Shown here piece by piece: positions 1 through 11,300 of a DNA stretch of 64,000 bases. Under the pieces are notes generated by a model. That model did not search any database. It worked only from the letters and a program-made list of their open reading frames with translations, and was not told where the DNA came from. The stretch is from Siphonodentalium dalli (Eukaryota > Mollusca > Scaphopoda > Gadilida > Siphonodentaliidae): NCBI GenBank assembly GCA_032622095.1, contig CP136061.1:48489797-48553796 (forward strand), in the 5' to 3' direction. The position numbers and the translations under genes are program-made. The first letter of the stretch is position 1, and the number at the start of each line of letters is the position of its first letter.

Positions 1-1079
1 ATACACATTTTTCTCTAATGATATACCATGAATTAAATCACATTTGGTGTCGTTTGCGTCACGGATGGCGAGCGGATATGCACTATCATTGATAAGATTG
101 CTATTCGCCGATATCCACATATAAGTTATACACAGTCACCAGGCCATCTCCATATCATTTTAAGTAGTTGGGCGTTCACATTTCACAATCCCGACATAAT
201 TATGGTGACCCACATAAGTCACTTGAACAATTATATCTTCATAACAGTCATATTTATATGGGAATGGCAATCAAGGCATTCACACAATGAGCTAGCAAAA
301 AGAGATAACTAGAAGAAGCATTAAACGTATATTTATCATTCTATTAAAGAGATACATATATTCGTGCAAACTGAGAGACCTCGAACCGTCAGAGGATTGC
401 ATATATATAATAACAAAATTGAGTCTGTTCCATTCAATACAGTTTCCACAAAAAGTTACAATTTGTCAAGAGATATGGAAGGCCTATTCAAAAATAGTGG
501 TCACAGTGTGCAGTCAAATATAGTTTCTTCTGATATACAAGAAAATGCAGTTAGTAGCACACGACTTTTCAGGATCCTACCAATACTGACATCTGACAAG
601 GGGTTTAGAACAGACTCATCGACTGACATAAACAACTCAAAATCTCGCTCTGTGCCTGGCACATGTAGCTGATATATGTGCGCAGCAACATTTCGTTTAA
701 ACTAAGAATATTTAGCCAATATATAGCACCATGAACAGAGGAGCACCTGGAAATTTCTTTGAAACATCTGTATCTTCATGGATATATGATAGCCAGGTGT
801 CCTCGATATCATAGTCCAACCCACTAGATTGATTGATACATCTCAATATGTAAAACCCAATTATCATCTTTTATCGCACTAATGTGTTTATGATGTTCAT
901 GTATCATATTATAACGTCTAATGTATACGCAGTTGTAAATAAATAAATACTTCATAATTGGTGGAACGGATTAATCGCGATAAACAGAATGACAATTGAC
1001 AAGGTGAGCCACTACTTATATTCCATGACTGTAATAATCATGTTTTGTGATGCTATTTGAATATATCATTTATGAGAAA
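1..1079. other. Left-edge stretch without a recognised gene
   Basis: AT-rich sequence, probably downstream intron of the minus-strand tetraspanin. A 102-codon open frame on the plus strand (364-672) has no ATG start and no recognisable motif. The tetraspanin large-loop exon with its CCG and paired cysteines was searched for by eye on the minus strand and not found. A KCCC-containing stretch near 676-690 does not continue into a tetraspanin-like sequence. Confidence 0.5.
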
Positions 1080-1169
1080 ACGTATAACACTTTAAGCAAG
1101 AGCATTCTCTATTCCCAACAAATATCCACAGCATACATTAACCTGGGCAACGCCGGGTAACCCTGCTAG
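1080..1169 (+). mobile_element. Helitron 3' terminus (non-autonomous or fragment)
   Basis: The sequence ends in CTAG followed by T (1166-1170). Just upstream is a 6-bp stem (ACCTGG with CCGGGT, 1141-1158, one G-U pair) around the loop GCAACG. A short hairpin about 10 nt before a CTRR-T end is the hallmark of rolling-circle Helitrons. The 5' TC end was not found, so the left boundary is arbitrary. It lies on the left side of the tetraspanin exons, probably inside an intron. Confidence 0.6.
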
Positions 1170-2219
1170 TTCTCTATAAAAGCCTGTATTTGATCAGCAG
1201 AAAGCATGATTTGCAAGAGTAAGCACGGAAATAAAAAAAAACTCAATGCGGAAGTGAAACGTCTGCTAAATCCACCAGTGTTGTGCGCCACCACAATTTC
1301 ACCGATTCATTTCGCAATAGTTAATTCGTGACGTCGCAGAGTCCCGATAAAAAAGCCATATTGCACACTTGGGAGTCCAATATGACATTCGGGAGTCCAA
1401 TATGACTTTTTCCAGGCTTTTGTCCAATCAGAAATATTGTTAGTTAGGTGATGGATAATAATAGCATTTATTGTGGCGGTGGTGGTGGTGTTTAAATAGC
1501 TAATCCTCTTTTGATATGCCCTCCTTATAAAGCAACACTTACCCTTCTACAATTGTATTGTTCAGTTATGGTATGATAAACCACAATAGAGATGCCAGAA
1601 CAATTAATATCTAACTGCTTTCCTACCGATACCAAAAGTCGTTCAAACAGCGATGATCGAAATATAAGACTCAAGGTTGTAGAAACTGATACTATATATC
1701 AGTGATAGCATTTGGAAATTCATAAAATAATTTGGCAAAAAATATATTCATTTGGCAACATATTTGGCAAAAGTAAATTTCGGTCCAGCGCGGACACTTC
1801 CTTCGCCTCTCCCGGCACTATCACTTCAAATATAATATTCCATTCCTTCCCGCCGACCCCTCTCCACTTAATGGAGAAGAAGCTCAGAAAAGGGTGGGGG
1901 TCATACTAAAGATAAGCCATTAGGCTTGTTGTTGAATCCTTTGCAATAAATATATCTATGTACACTAGTATATGTCTTATATTGTCTGCACTTATATGTT
2001 AAACGTACATATATATGTTATTAGGACTGGAATAAGATATGTTTACACCACATATTACTTGAAATTACACATACATCCATTTGCTTTATTTCCACCATGT
2101 ACAAATACACTATTTTATTTCAGAAACGTTGTTTGAGCGTGCTTAATTTGTTGAAGGGTATAGAGCTGTGGCCTTAGAAGCGGTTCACACTGACACACAC
2201 GTTGTCACACAGCCACAAA
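1170..2219. other. No gene seen
   Basis: AT-rich DNA with scattered stops in all frames. A C-rich patch at about 1796-1865 is open for 65 codons on the plus strand, but it starts without ATG and shows no motif. Confidence 0.5.
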
Positions 2220-2307
2220 AATATACCCCCGAATAAAACCGATATATACCCCTCAATAAAACCGATATACCCCTCAATAAAACCGATATATTGTTCAATA
2301 AAACATA
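2220..2307. repeat. Short tandem repeat, about 20 bp x4
   Basis: Four imperfect copies of a unit with the core CAATAAAACCGATATA. Copies differ by a few bases at the TACCCC side. Coding potential is absent. Confidence 0.75.
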
Positions 2308-3054
2308 CTCAAGCAACATTCATTTCATATATTTAAATAGATTTTTCCTTGTTAATTTATATAAAGTCAGCTACTTTTGTTCTTAAATCTATCTGCATGC
2401 AGTTTGGATATTATACATGCTGCACAGTAATCTGGCCCAATATTATAGACACGAATTATCGATCGACTAGGTTATTCTATCGACCGGTTTTAGTCACCTA
2501 GGCACCAAAATGTGACGTCGATTCGTGTTATGGTGTGTTTTATTGGGATATAAAGGCATGACAAATTTGCAGTTGACCAATCACCAAACAGGATTTAGTG
2601 TAACACACATTGGCTATGTAAATATACAAATATAACACAAGGGACAGATAATATCGCTGAGGTAATATAGCTAGCGTATTTCTATCCCCCGAGTGTCAGA
2701 CGAGAACCAGATTATTGTTCGACCCCAATTTCAATGTCCTGTGCATAACTGATGAAAATATATAAAGCTCGATCAATATGTCCAATGAGGATTCCTGACC
2801 TCGTATATATTCGATTGCCCTGTGACATATAGCCTATATAACAGACATAAACTTGGACTTGTGGATACCAAGCGGGGTTATTTCTCCTACACAACAGGAT
2901 AGTCATTAATCCATCTCGTCATTCTCGGCATGAATATACTAAATTGGTCAAACTAGAAAGAAATAATAAGATTTGTAGAATTCATCACAAACTCAATCTA
3001 ACAATTCTATACTACATGTATAAGGCTACTAAGTTGCCATGCATTTGGACTGAC
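2308..3054. other. Intron sequence next to tetraspanin exon 3, nothing recognised
   Basis: This stretch follows the donor site of the TM3 exon on the minus strand. A 64-codon minus-strand open frame (2712-2906) lacks cysteine-rich tetraspanin motifs and is probably chance. Confidence 0.45.
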
Positions 3055-3129
3055 CTTTTGCCTAACAGCATACACAACTATTCCTCCAACCAGAAGTCCT
3101 ATGAACATCACCAACAAAAGGACGAAAAA
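3055..3129 (-). CDS. Tetraspanin, exon 3 (TM3)
   Basis: This 75-nt, phase-0 exon encodes 25 residues that run FFVLLLVMFIGLLVGGIVVY and then AVRQK. It forms the third transmembrane helix followed by the polar start of the large extracellular loop. Splice sites are GTTTCCAG before the exon and AAG|GTCAGT after it. A 75-nt TM3 exon is the classic size in animal tetraspanins, and the sequence continues naturally from exon 2 (CMLVA then FFVLL). The protein would sit in plasma or vesicle membranes and organise partner proteins laterally. Later exons (CCG/PXSC loop, TM4, tail) are not visible and should lie left of position 1 or in unrecognised small exons. Confidence 0.9.
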
Positions 3130-3294
3130 CTGGAAACAGAACATTGTTAATATTAATAACTTCTGCAGTACATGCTTGTCTGTCCGTAATAAATGTATTG
3201 TTTGAAACAAAATGCCGAAAATCTTCGCTGAGTAAATTATTGGGGGTTTGCTCATTTGGTTACTCAATATATTCTCTCATTCAGTTCTTATATA

Positions 3295-3430
3295 CAGTAA
3301 TGCTCTAAGTAATCGACTTCTTACCGAGAGCTTTCCGATTAATGGCAACAAGCCATATTTCCGATTAAATCCTGAAAAGTTACCCATAATTCTGATGTGG
3401 TTAAGAAGTCGATTACTTAGAGCATTACTG
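3295..3430. mobile_element. Tc1/mariner-like MITE, CAGTAATGC family, copy 1
   Basis: A 136-bp element with about 29-bp inverted ends that start CAGTAATGCTCTAAG. It is flanked by TA on both sides (3293-3294 and 3431-3432), the target duplication of the Tc1/mariner superfamily. The interior has no ORF. A second copy lies at 39136-39308. It sits in intron 2 of the tetraspanin. Confidence 0.75.
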
Positions 3431-3649
3431 TATTTCCATTTTTTAATTTGCATGGATTTTCAAGTACTATACAAGCAGACGATAGACACATATGTGAACA
3501 TATATAGAATCATCTGAAACAATGCTCGGTTATTAACAAACAACATAATCCTGGATGTCCTATTGATACATGTACGTGTAATGTGTCAAACAGAGAATGT
3601 GGATTCTTCCTAATTTATTTGCGCCCAAGGTTGTGATTTGAACTAATCA

Positions 3650-4050
3650 GCTGGAGCTACGTGGTCCAGTGGTTAGCGTGTCGGACTTGTCTTCGCTGTC
3701 AACACAGCGAGGTGAGTTCGCAGCCCGTCGTTTGTATAATGTGAGTTTCACACAGCAGTGGTGGAATTGTCGGATTGCACGCTGTTCAAATTTCGCGCCA
3801 AGTCGTGACCCTTGAGTAAAGTCGCCCGTATTGTGTCTGCCTCGCACCACCCATGCGTTGACGGTACCTGATTATGAGCAGTGAAATATCTTGTTAGTAT
3901 ACTAGCCACATTGTTGTTGTGCGCCCCATGTCCCAGCGGAGCAGTAAATGTTACTGAGTGTTCAGGTTCATCAGTGTAATAGTTGTCATTAGCGTCTTTG
4001 AGCAAGTAATTGGTTAAGCGCAATATAAAAACCCATTATCATTATTATTA
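3650..4050 (+). mobile_element. tRNA-derived SINE, about 400 bp
   Basis: The head resembles a tRNA promoter: an A-box-like TGGTCCAGTGGTTAG near 3662-3676 and a degenerate B-box-like GAGTTCGCAGCCC near 3714-3726. The body is unique here. The tail holds TTTGAGCAAG...TTAAGCGCAATATAAA and ends in ATC/ATT trinucleotides, similar in style to the 3' ends of CR1/L2-type LINEs that would mobilise it. No clean target duplication was found. It lies in tetraspanin intron 2, opposite to the gene's direction. Confidence 0.7.
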
Positions 4051-4982
4051 GCTGCATGAATACTCTTGCCATTGAGTCGATTGGGAACCAAGTAACTCTT
4101 CGGCAAATTTTCATATAGGAAGGATATAGGTAAAAGGGACCAAATACACTCACAGTGGGCAAATGTGTAACAAATGTAAAAGTCTGTAAAAATATCATCA
4201 CCAAGAAAACATGGATAAATAGATAAACTTTGTTCTTATATTCATTATTGATAGTTCTCCAATAATGAACTTTCGGGTGTTGAAACAATTGTTATGTAAA
4301 CAAAGCTCTTACAGTGATTTGCCAACAAACATCGCTAAACGTGTAGTAATTTCAAATAATTTAGTCTGAATAGGATTTTCAGAATATTTGCAAATGCTTT
4401 GACGTTTCCCAATGTTTACCGTTAAGTTTGATGGGTAATTCCACAGTAACAGTAATGTTTAGATAACAATGATTTTGAAATGCGAAATATCATAATTGGA
4501 GAGTTATTAATTAATAATGAAAAATGTACGTGTTGATAATAATTGTTTTACAGATTTGTATGTTATTTCGCAGCAACCCCATTCGAAGGCATTGAGTCCC
4601 TTTAATCAAGCTCAAAGTGTCCGTTTATTCGCGTAACTAACAGCCAACGCCAACTTTGGTCGTCTGATAATCGGGAATGGTGTCTATAAATACACAAAGA
4701 AACGCTCTCGGAGTCGCGTTTTGATGCACCCATTATACTAAAAACGTGTGTACCAGAAATGAAGGATGACTTCTACGCGTGTGTAATTAACCAGCGGTTA
4801 ATAGACACCAATCTTCTCTATAACGGAGACCACTAATGAACAAACTTATCAATATGTGCTTGGTGAATCGGTTATAAAGATTATCTTCTGGAATATTGGT
4901 TACAGTTGGGAAATTACACTTGATTTTATTGGAATCAGAAGAAAAAGAAAATCAACAACATTACCTATACGAACTCTGGCAG
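4051..4982. other. Intron 2 sequence, no gene seen
   Basis: Plain AT-rich intron sequence. A 99-codon minus-strand open frame at 3989-4288 partly covers the SINE tail and has no recognisable domain. Confidence 0.5.
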
Positions 4983-5115
4983 TGCACGCAGGCTGACTAA
5001 AAACACAGACTGGGGCACCGTTCACACTGCATGTGACTAAAACACAGACTGGGGCACCGTTCACACTGCAGGATGACTAAACACAGACTGAGGCATCGTT
5101 CACAATGCAGGCTAC
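4983..5115. repeat. Minisatellite, about 40 bp x3
   Basis: Three copies of a unit containing CACAGACTGGGGCACCGTTC and ACACTGCAGG. The third copy is more diverged (GAGGCATCG). It sits in intron 2 of the tetraspanin. Confidence 0.8.
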
Positions 5116-5640
5116 CCAACCGGAATTAGGTCCTATGTATCAGCAGTTTGTGTTCAATGCCACACAGCGAGCAGGATGACCCACCAACAGGTTAATCGAG
5201 TAAAGCTCTGTGTGTGTCAAAACTATATTGGATTCTTTCAATATATTAATGTCTTTATTTCTCATTAAACTGTATTTACAGTATTTGAGAGTAATACATA
5301 CTATAGCAGACGGGGTATACATGGAAATGGACAATACATATTCATACGCACATGTATATACATATTCATCTGGATAACAATTGTTACGATGACTTTACAA
5401 ACAAAGTGGATTCTCCTCAGTATTAGTATACAACTTCAAAGTAATTAACAAGAGGATTTAGAGAAGAAAAATAGGCATTCCATCACGACAGAGTTTTATA
5501 TTGGTAATTTTCAATAAAACATAATGATCCACTTTATTAGTGCATATGGGAAACACATATTGCTGGTATAATTCTATTATCAACACAATTTCTAGTATAA
5601 TAGGAAAACTTCAGATAACTTATTTGTCCAACTCCATCTC
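5116..5640. other. Intron 2 sequence, nothing recognised
   Basis: AT-rich, with no repeat or exon signal that I can support. Confidence 0.5.
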
Positions 5641-5800
5641 CGCTGTGAACTTACCGCTACTAAAATACATATCCGCTATAAATTACTGCCACTAACATAC
5701 ACATCCGCTATCAACTTACCGCTACCAACATACATATCCGCTATCAACTTACAGCTACTAAGATACATATCCGCTATCAACTTACCGCTACTAACATACA
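5641..5800. repeat. Tandem repeat that copies a splice donor, about 30-33 bp x5
   Basis: Five imperfect copies of a unit containing CATATCCGCTATCAACTTAC. The rightmost copy overlaps the end of tetraspanin exon 2 and its donor (GCG|GTAAGT on the minus strand). Three further intact acttacc copies, each GGTAAGT on the minus strand, occur downstream in the intron, at about 5649, 5717 and, less perfectly, 5750. The array therefore appears to be an amplification of the exon-intron junction. Confidence 0.8.
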
Positions 5801-5986
5801 TCTCACTTCTTTGATGGCCCCACAACATCCAAGGAATGATAGAAGCACAATAACGGCACCACATGCCATAATAACGACAGAGAATAAATTGTACATATGC
5901 TTTCCAAGAAGTCCTGCGATTTTTGATACATCTTCTTTGCTTGTCTTCAGATATATTCCAAGTCCAAGAATACCACATCCGGCAAT
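5786..5986 (-). CDS. Tetraspanin, exon 2 (end of TM1, small loop, TM2)
   Basis: A 201-nt, phase-0 exon of 67 codons. It begins IAGCGILGLGIYLK (end of TM1 and start of the small extracellular loop). It continues through YNLFSVVIMACGAVIVLLSF (TM2) to LGCCGAIKE, the diagnostic intracellular tetraspanin motif, and ends CMLVA. Splice sites are TTGTTACAG before it and GCG|GTAAGT after it. It joins in frame to exon 1 (15699-15774) and exon 3 (3055-3129). The tetraspanin call is firm; the subfamily cannot be assigned without the large loop. Confidence 0.95.
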
Positions 5987-6679
5987 CTGTAACAACATGA
6001 ATCATACATCTTAGAAACAATCCATACATTATCGTATATCGTAAAAATATTTTCATTGGCAAAAACAATATTTTGGCAAACATTTTAGCAAGTGGGGTTT
6101 TAATGATGTAATGTGAACTATATCGATTCGTGAAACATCATCGAAGGTGTATATATTATCCGTTACGTGTGCTGACTTACAGACAATACAAAAGGAAATC
6201 TGATCAACATATATATCAACCTAGCGGTCAGCAGTGATATGTCAATATATATAGTGATACGTGTATGTAATCTCCTTTAGTTTTATCGGTAATACATTCT
6301 TTCTGTCATATTCAAACTTTCATCAAACAGTTAAACGTATTCAATCCGATCCGATGGTCAAAGAAATAGTAAATTGGGAACGTTAATTCTGATTAATCAT
6401 CTTTAATCGACGGTAGCTAAAAATTGAGTCGGAAAAAGCGATGTTTTGTTTTACAGTCAATCCCCTGCATCATGATACACATGTCCATGCTCACGTGAAA
6501 CTATCTCGCAGAACTGATGAATTGATATATCAACAACCAGCAAAATACATGCAAGTAGCTATTTATTTTTAAAGTTGCGTGGAACACTCAGTTTGTGTGT
6601 CTAGAACGGAGTAGCAAATATTATTGCCCAAATTAGATATTTTTGCTAATTTGATATCCAAAATGGGCAGACAACTTTG

Positions 6680-6965
6680 ATGTTAAACGTTATAAACGAT
6701 GTACATGCAGTGAATACTTTTGGTGGAATCATTGTTATAAACGATGTACATGCAGTGGATACCGGTGACGTTATCGTTGTTATATAAACGATGTACAAGT
6801 AGTGGATACCGGTGACGGAATCATTGTTATAAACGATGTACATGCAGTGGATACCGGTGGCGGAATCATTGTTATAAACGATGTACATGCAGTGGATACC
6901 GGCGACGTAATCATTGTTATATAAACGATGTACAAGTAGTGGAAACCGGTGGCGAAATCATTGCC
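6680..6965. repeat. Minisatellite, about 46 bp x6
   Basis: Units contain TATAAACGATGTACATGCAG followed by TGGATACCGGTGACG. Copies alternate between ACATGCAG and ACAAGTAG variants, which suggests a two-unit higher-order period. The open frames across it are repeat translations, not a gene. Confidence 0.85.
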
Positions 6966-7815
6966 TTATTATGTTTATAACCCATTAATTCGTCCCGAAT
7001 AAAATAGTCAATATTTACATATGTGCGCATTTCAGTTTGGTGTGATCTTAGTTGATTTCTACTAGGTACGGAAATTGTTCACCTTACTGTGTCATATTAT
7101 ATGAAACGTGACATAGCTTATTGTCATCTCCACTAAGGCTATATGAGGTCCCGATAATACACTCATTGTGTTTTTGCATCTGTTTTTGATTAGAAGATAT
7201 GTTATATCAGCGATTTTAAAGTCACCAATAATTTTTTTTATAACATGTGTTTTTGCAGTTTCGTACACCCACCCACCCCAACATACATTCCTGCAAAAAT
7301 ATACACCTCCTCCGACGGGCGTACCACTCCACCCCCTCCCCGACGGGCATACCACACCACCCCTCCCCGTTTGGCGTATACTAATCTAGGATTCAAACAT
7401 GTGCTCCTTTAATCATCCGTTTCCCAGTCATTTCGGTTCGTCACAACTACACGTCGTCCTACAATAATTATAACGAAAGTGCACATTATGCTATTTAGTT
7501 TATTACAAGGTATTTAGAGGATAACACAAAGAGCGGACAGCCTCTAAAGAGAGGTGCCGAGTGTTTCGTAAACATACTTAACAGGTGCATATAGAAATGC
7601 GCAGGTGAAAGTGAAGCGATCGCTGGAAGGATTGGCAATCCTGATCATTATTGCACGCTTTCCCTGTTTTTGATCAGCGTTATTCAAAGACCTGTTCTAA
7701 CAGGTGTGGATTACTGACAGAAAACTCATCTGGAACATTATACAAATAAATTGGGGGAATCTCATGATGTACATGCATTCCGGTACAGTGTATCGCACGC
7801 CGGCGGAGAATATAT
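6966..7815. other. Intron stretch with a C-rich patch
   Basis: Positions about 7262-7372 are strongly pyrimidine-rich on the plus strand, with CCACCC and CCTCCCC runs and two similar CCGACGGGCRTACCAC segments. No exon is supported. The rest is ordinary AT-rich intron. Confidence 0.5.
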
Positions 7816-8072
7816 ATATAGAGAGAGGCATCAGAGAGTGGTAGATGGAGTGAGTGGAAGGGAGAAGGAGAGTGAGTGATGGGGTGAGAGAGCGAGATAT
7901 GGAGAAAGGAAGAAAAGTAGAGAGGGAGAGGGAGGGGGACAGAGTGGTAAATGGAGAGAGAGACAGAGTGAGAGGTGGAGAGAGAGAGTGATGGTGTGAG
8001 AGAGAGAAAGAGCGAGAGGGAGAGAGAGAGGGGAGAGAGAGAGGGGAGAGAGAGAGAGAGCGATCGAGGGAG
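7816..8072. repeat. GA-rich microsatellite/purine tract
   Basis: About 250 bp of impure (GA)n with GGGAGA and TGGTG interruptions; purines are on the plus strand. The long Ser/Leu/Pro frames on the minus strand are artefacts of the repeat. Confidence 0.9.
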
Positions 8073-8149
8073 GTGGTCGTAGCCTTTTTGTTAGGCTTGA
8101 TTTCAATTTCAATTTTCATGGAAGCAACATAGGTCGATAAATACGATAA

Positions 8150-8345
8150 ACATTCTTATACGGACTCTTTATGCTACAGAAAGACTAATTCAAGTAATTG
8201 AATTCAGAAGGTTCGGGTCCCGAATTTTCTTCAGCATTGAACAATAAATCGCGTTTCTTGTTAGACTATTCCTGCTGATATGGTAGACGTAAAAAGCATT
8301 TGTTTCACTTATGTGCGAAAAATTTAAAACAGCTGGAATATAGCT
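8150..8345. repeat. Dispersed repeat, copy 1
   Basis: Resembles 57040-57245 in the same orientation. Shared blocks include GCATTGAACA, TGTTAG.CTATTCCTG and a TTTAAAA.AGCTGG end. The family is unidentified and has no obvious inverted ends. Confidence 0.6.
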
Positions 8346-8397
8346 ATGACGTTTATTATAGCGAACCTTTATACAAATTATCATTCCATCGCTCTTT

Positions 8398-11300
8398 ATT
8401 CGGTCAGTCTGGACAAACCAATAAACATCTTTATGGGTTAATGCGACGTCGTGGTCGGTCAGTCTGGATCGTCGTGTATGGGTTAATTCGACGTCGTGGT
8501 CGGTCAGTCTGGACAAACCAATAAACATCTTTATGGGTTAATGCGACGTCGTGGTCGGTCAGTCTGGACAAACCAATAAACAGCAATATGGGTTAATGCG
8601 ACGTCGTGGTCGGTCAGTCTGGACAAACCAATAAACATCTTTATGGGTTAATGCGACGTCGTGGTCGGTCAGTCTGGACAAACCGATAAACAGCATTATG
8701 GGTTAATGCGACGTCGTGGTCGGTCAGTCTGGACAAACCAATACACATCTTGATGGGTTAATGCGATGTCATGGTCGGTCAGTTTGGACCGTCGTGTATG
8801 GGTTAATGCGGCGTCGTGGTCGGCCAGTTTGGACAAACCAATACACATCTTTATGGGTTAATGCGGCTGATGGGGTCATTGTCACAAGGCTGCGGTCACA
8901 TTCGTAGCCAGCTTTTTAAATCGATCACAAATGTAGCCAGCTTTTCTACGGCGGTCACATTTGTAGCCAGCTTATCATATTCATGCGAGCCTCAACGAAC
9001 AAGATTATGTTAGTCTCATTTTTCTGAGTTGATGAATGAAAAACAACATAAATTTTAATTTGATATTAGTTCATCTAATAACCTGAGGTTTCCGATCAAT
9101 GTCGTTAGATGCTCAAATTATATACCATTATAAATTGATAAACGAAGTCAGTTTTGGAGCATGACGTCGATATTTTAGTCACGAGCGCGATGACGTCATA
9201 TTTCGCGCCATATAAAGCATGGATTTAGAAAAGCTGGCTACGAATGTGATCGCCGGCGAAAAGCTGGCTACATTTGTGATCGATTTAAAAAGCTGGCTAC
9301 GAATGTGACCGGAGCCTTGTGACAATGACCCCATCGGCGTTAATGCGATGTCGTGGTCGGTCAGTTTGGACCGTCGTGTATGGGTTAATGCGACGTCGTG
9401 GTCGGTCAGTCTAGACAAACCAATACACATCTTTATGGGTTAATGCGACGTCGTGGTCGGTCAGTCTGGACAAACCAATAAACATCTTTATGGGTTAATG
9501 CGACGTCGTGGTCGGACAGTCTGGACAAACCAATAAACATCTTTATGGGTTAATGCGACGTCGTGGTCGGTCAGTCTGGACAAACCAATAAACAGCATTA
9601 TGGGTTAATGCGACGTCGTGGTCGGTCAGTCTGGACAAACCAATAAACATATTTATGGGTTAATGCGACGTCGTGGTCGGTCAGTCTGAACAAACCAATA
9701 AACATCATTACGGGTTAATGCGACGATGTGGTCGGTCAATCTGGACAAACCAATAAACGTAATTACGGGTTAATGCGACGTCGTGGTCGGTCAGTCTGGA
9801 CAAACCAATAAACACCTTTATGGGTTAATGCGACATCGTGGTCGGTCAGTCTGGACCGTCGTGTATGGGTTAATGCGACGTCATGGTCGGTCTGTCTGGA
9901 CAAACCAATAAACATCTTTATGGGTTAATGCGTCGTCGTGGTCGGTCAGTCTGGACAAACCAATAAACATCTTTATGGGTTAATGCGACGTCGTGGTCGG
10001 TCAGTCTGGATCGTCGTGTATGGGTTAATTCGACGTCGTGGTCGGTCAGTCTGGACAAACCAATAAACATCTTTATGGGTTAATGCGACGTCGGGTCGGT
10101 CAGTCTGAACAAACCAATAAACATCCTTATGGGTTAATGCGACGTTGTGGTCGGTCAGTCTGGACAAACCAATAAACATCTTTATGGGTTAATGCGACGT
10201 CGTGGTCGGTCAGTCTGGACCGTCGTGTATGGGTTAATGCGACGTCGTGGTCGGTCAGTCTGGACAAACTAATAAACATCTTTATGGGTTAATGCGACGT
10301 CGTGGTCGGTCAGTCTGGGGCGCCCGTCATCACCAGCTTCCGTCGTGTTTGGGTTAATGCGACGTCGGGTCGGTCAGTCTGGACAAACCAATACACATCT
10401 TTATGGGTTAATGCGACGTCGGGTCGGTCAGTCTGAACAAACCAATACACATCCTTATGGGTTAATGCGACGTTGTGGTCGGTCAGTCTGGACAAACCAA
10501 TAAACATCTTTATGGGTTAATGCGACGTCGTGGTCGGTCAGTCTGGACCGTCGTGTATGGGTTAATGCGACGTCGTGGTCGGTCAGTCTGGACAAACCAA
10601 TAAACATCTTTATGGGTTAATGCAACGTCGTGGTCGGTCAGTCTGGGGCGCCCGTCATCGCCAGCTTCCGTCGTGTTTGGGTTAATGCGACGTTGGGTCG
10701 GTCAGACTGGACAAACCAATACACATCTTTATGGGTTAATGAGACGTCGTGGTCGGACAATCTGTACCGTCCTGTATGGGTTAATGCGACGTCGTGGTCG
10801 ATCAGTCTGGACCGTCGTGTATGGGTTAATGCGACGTCGTGGTCGGTCAGTCTGGACAAACCAATAGACATCTTTATGGGTTAATGCGACGTCGTGGTCG
10901 GTCAGTCTGGACCGTCGTGTATGGGTTAATGCGACGTCGTGGTCGGTCAGTCTGGACAAACCAATACACATCTTTATGGGTTAATGCGACGTCGTGGTCG
11001 GTCAGTTTGGACCATCGTGTATGTGTTAATGCGACGTCGTGGTCGGTCAGTCTGGACAAACCAATATACATCTTTATGGGGTAATCCGACGTCGTGGTAG
11101 GTCAGTATGGACGTCGTCTATGGGTTAATGCGACGTCGTGGTCGGTCAGTCTGGACAAACCAATAAACATCTTTATGGGTTAATGCGACGTCGTGGTCGG
11201 TCAGTCTGAACAAACCAATAAATATCTTTATGGGTTAATGCGACATTGTGGTCGGTCAGTCTGGACAAACCAATAAACATCTTTATGGGTTAATGTGACG

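Noticed and set aside
364-672. 102-codon plus-strand ORF as a gene
   Set aside because: No ATG start, no motif, and of a length expected by chance in this window.
2712-2906. Next tetraspanin exon (large extracellular loop)
   Set aside because: Lacks the CCG motif, paired cysteines and convincing splice sites.
3650-3730. Functional tRNA gene
   Set aside because: The B box is degenerate, a proper cloverleaf with acceptor stem is not formed, and the sequence continues into a SINE body and tail.
7697-8119. 140-codon Ser/Leu/Pro-rich ORF
   Set aside because: Translation of the GA microsatellite.
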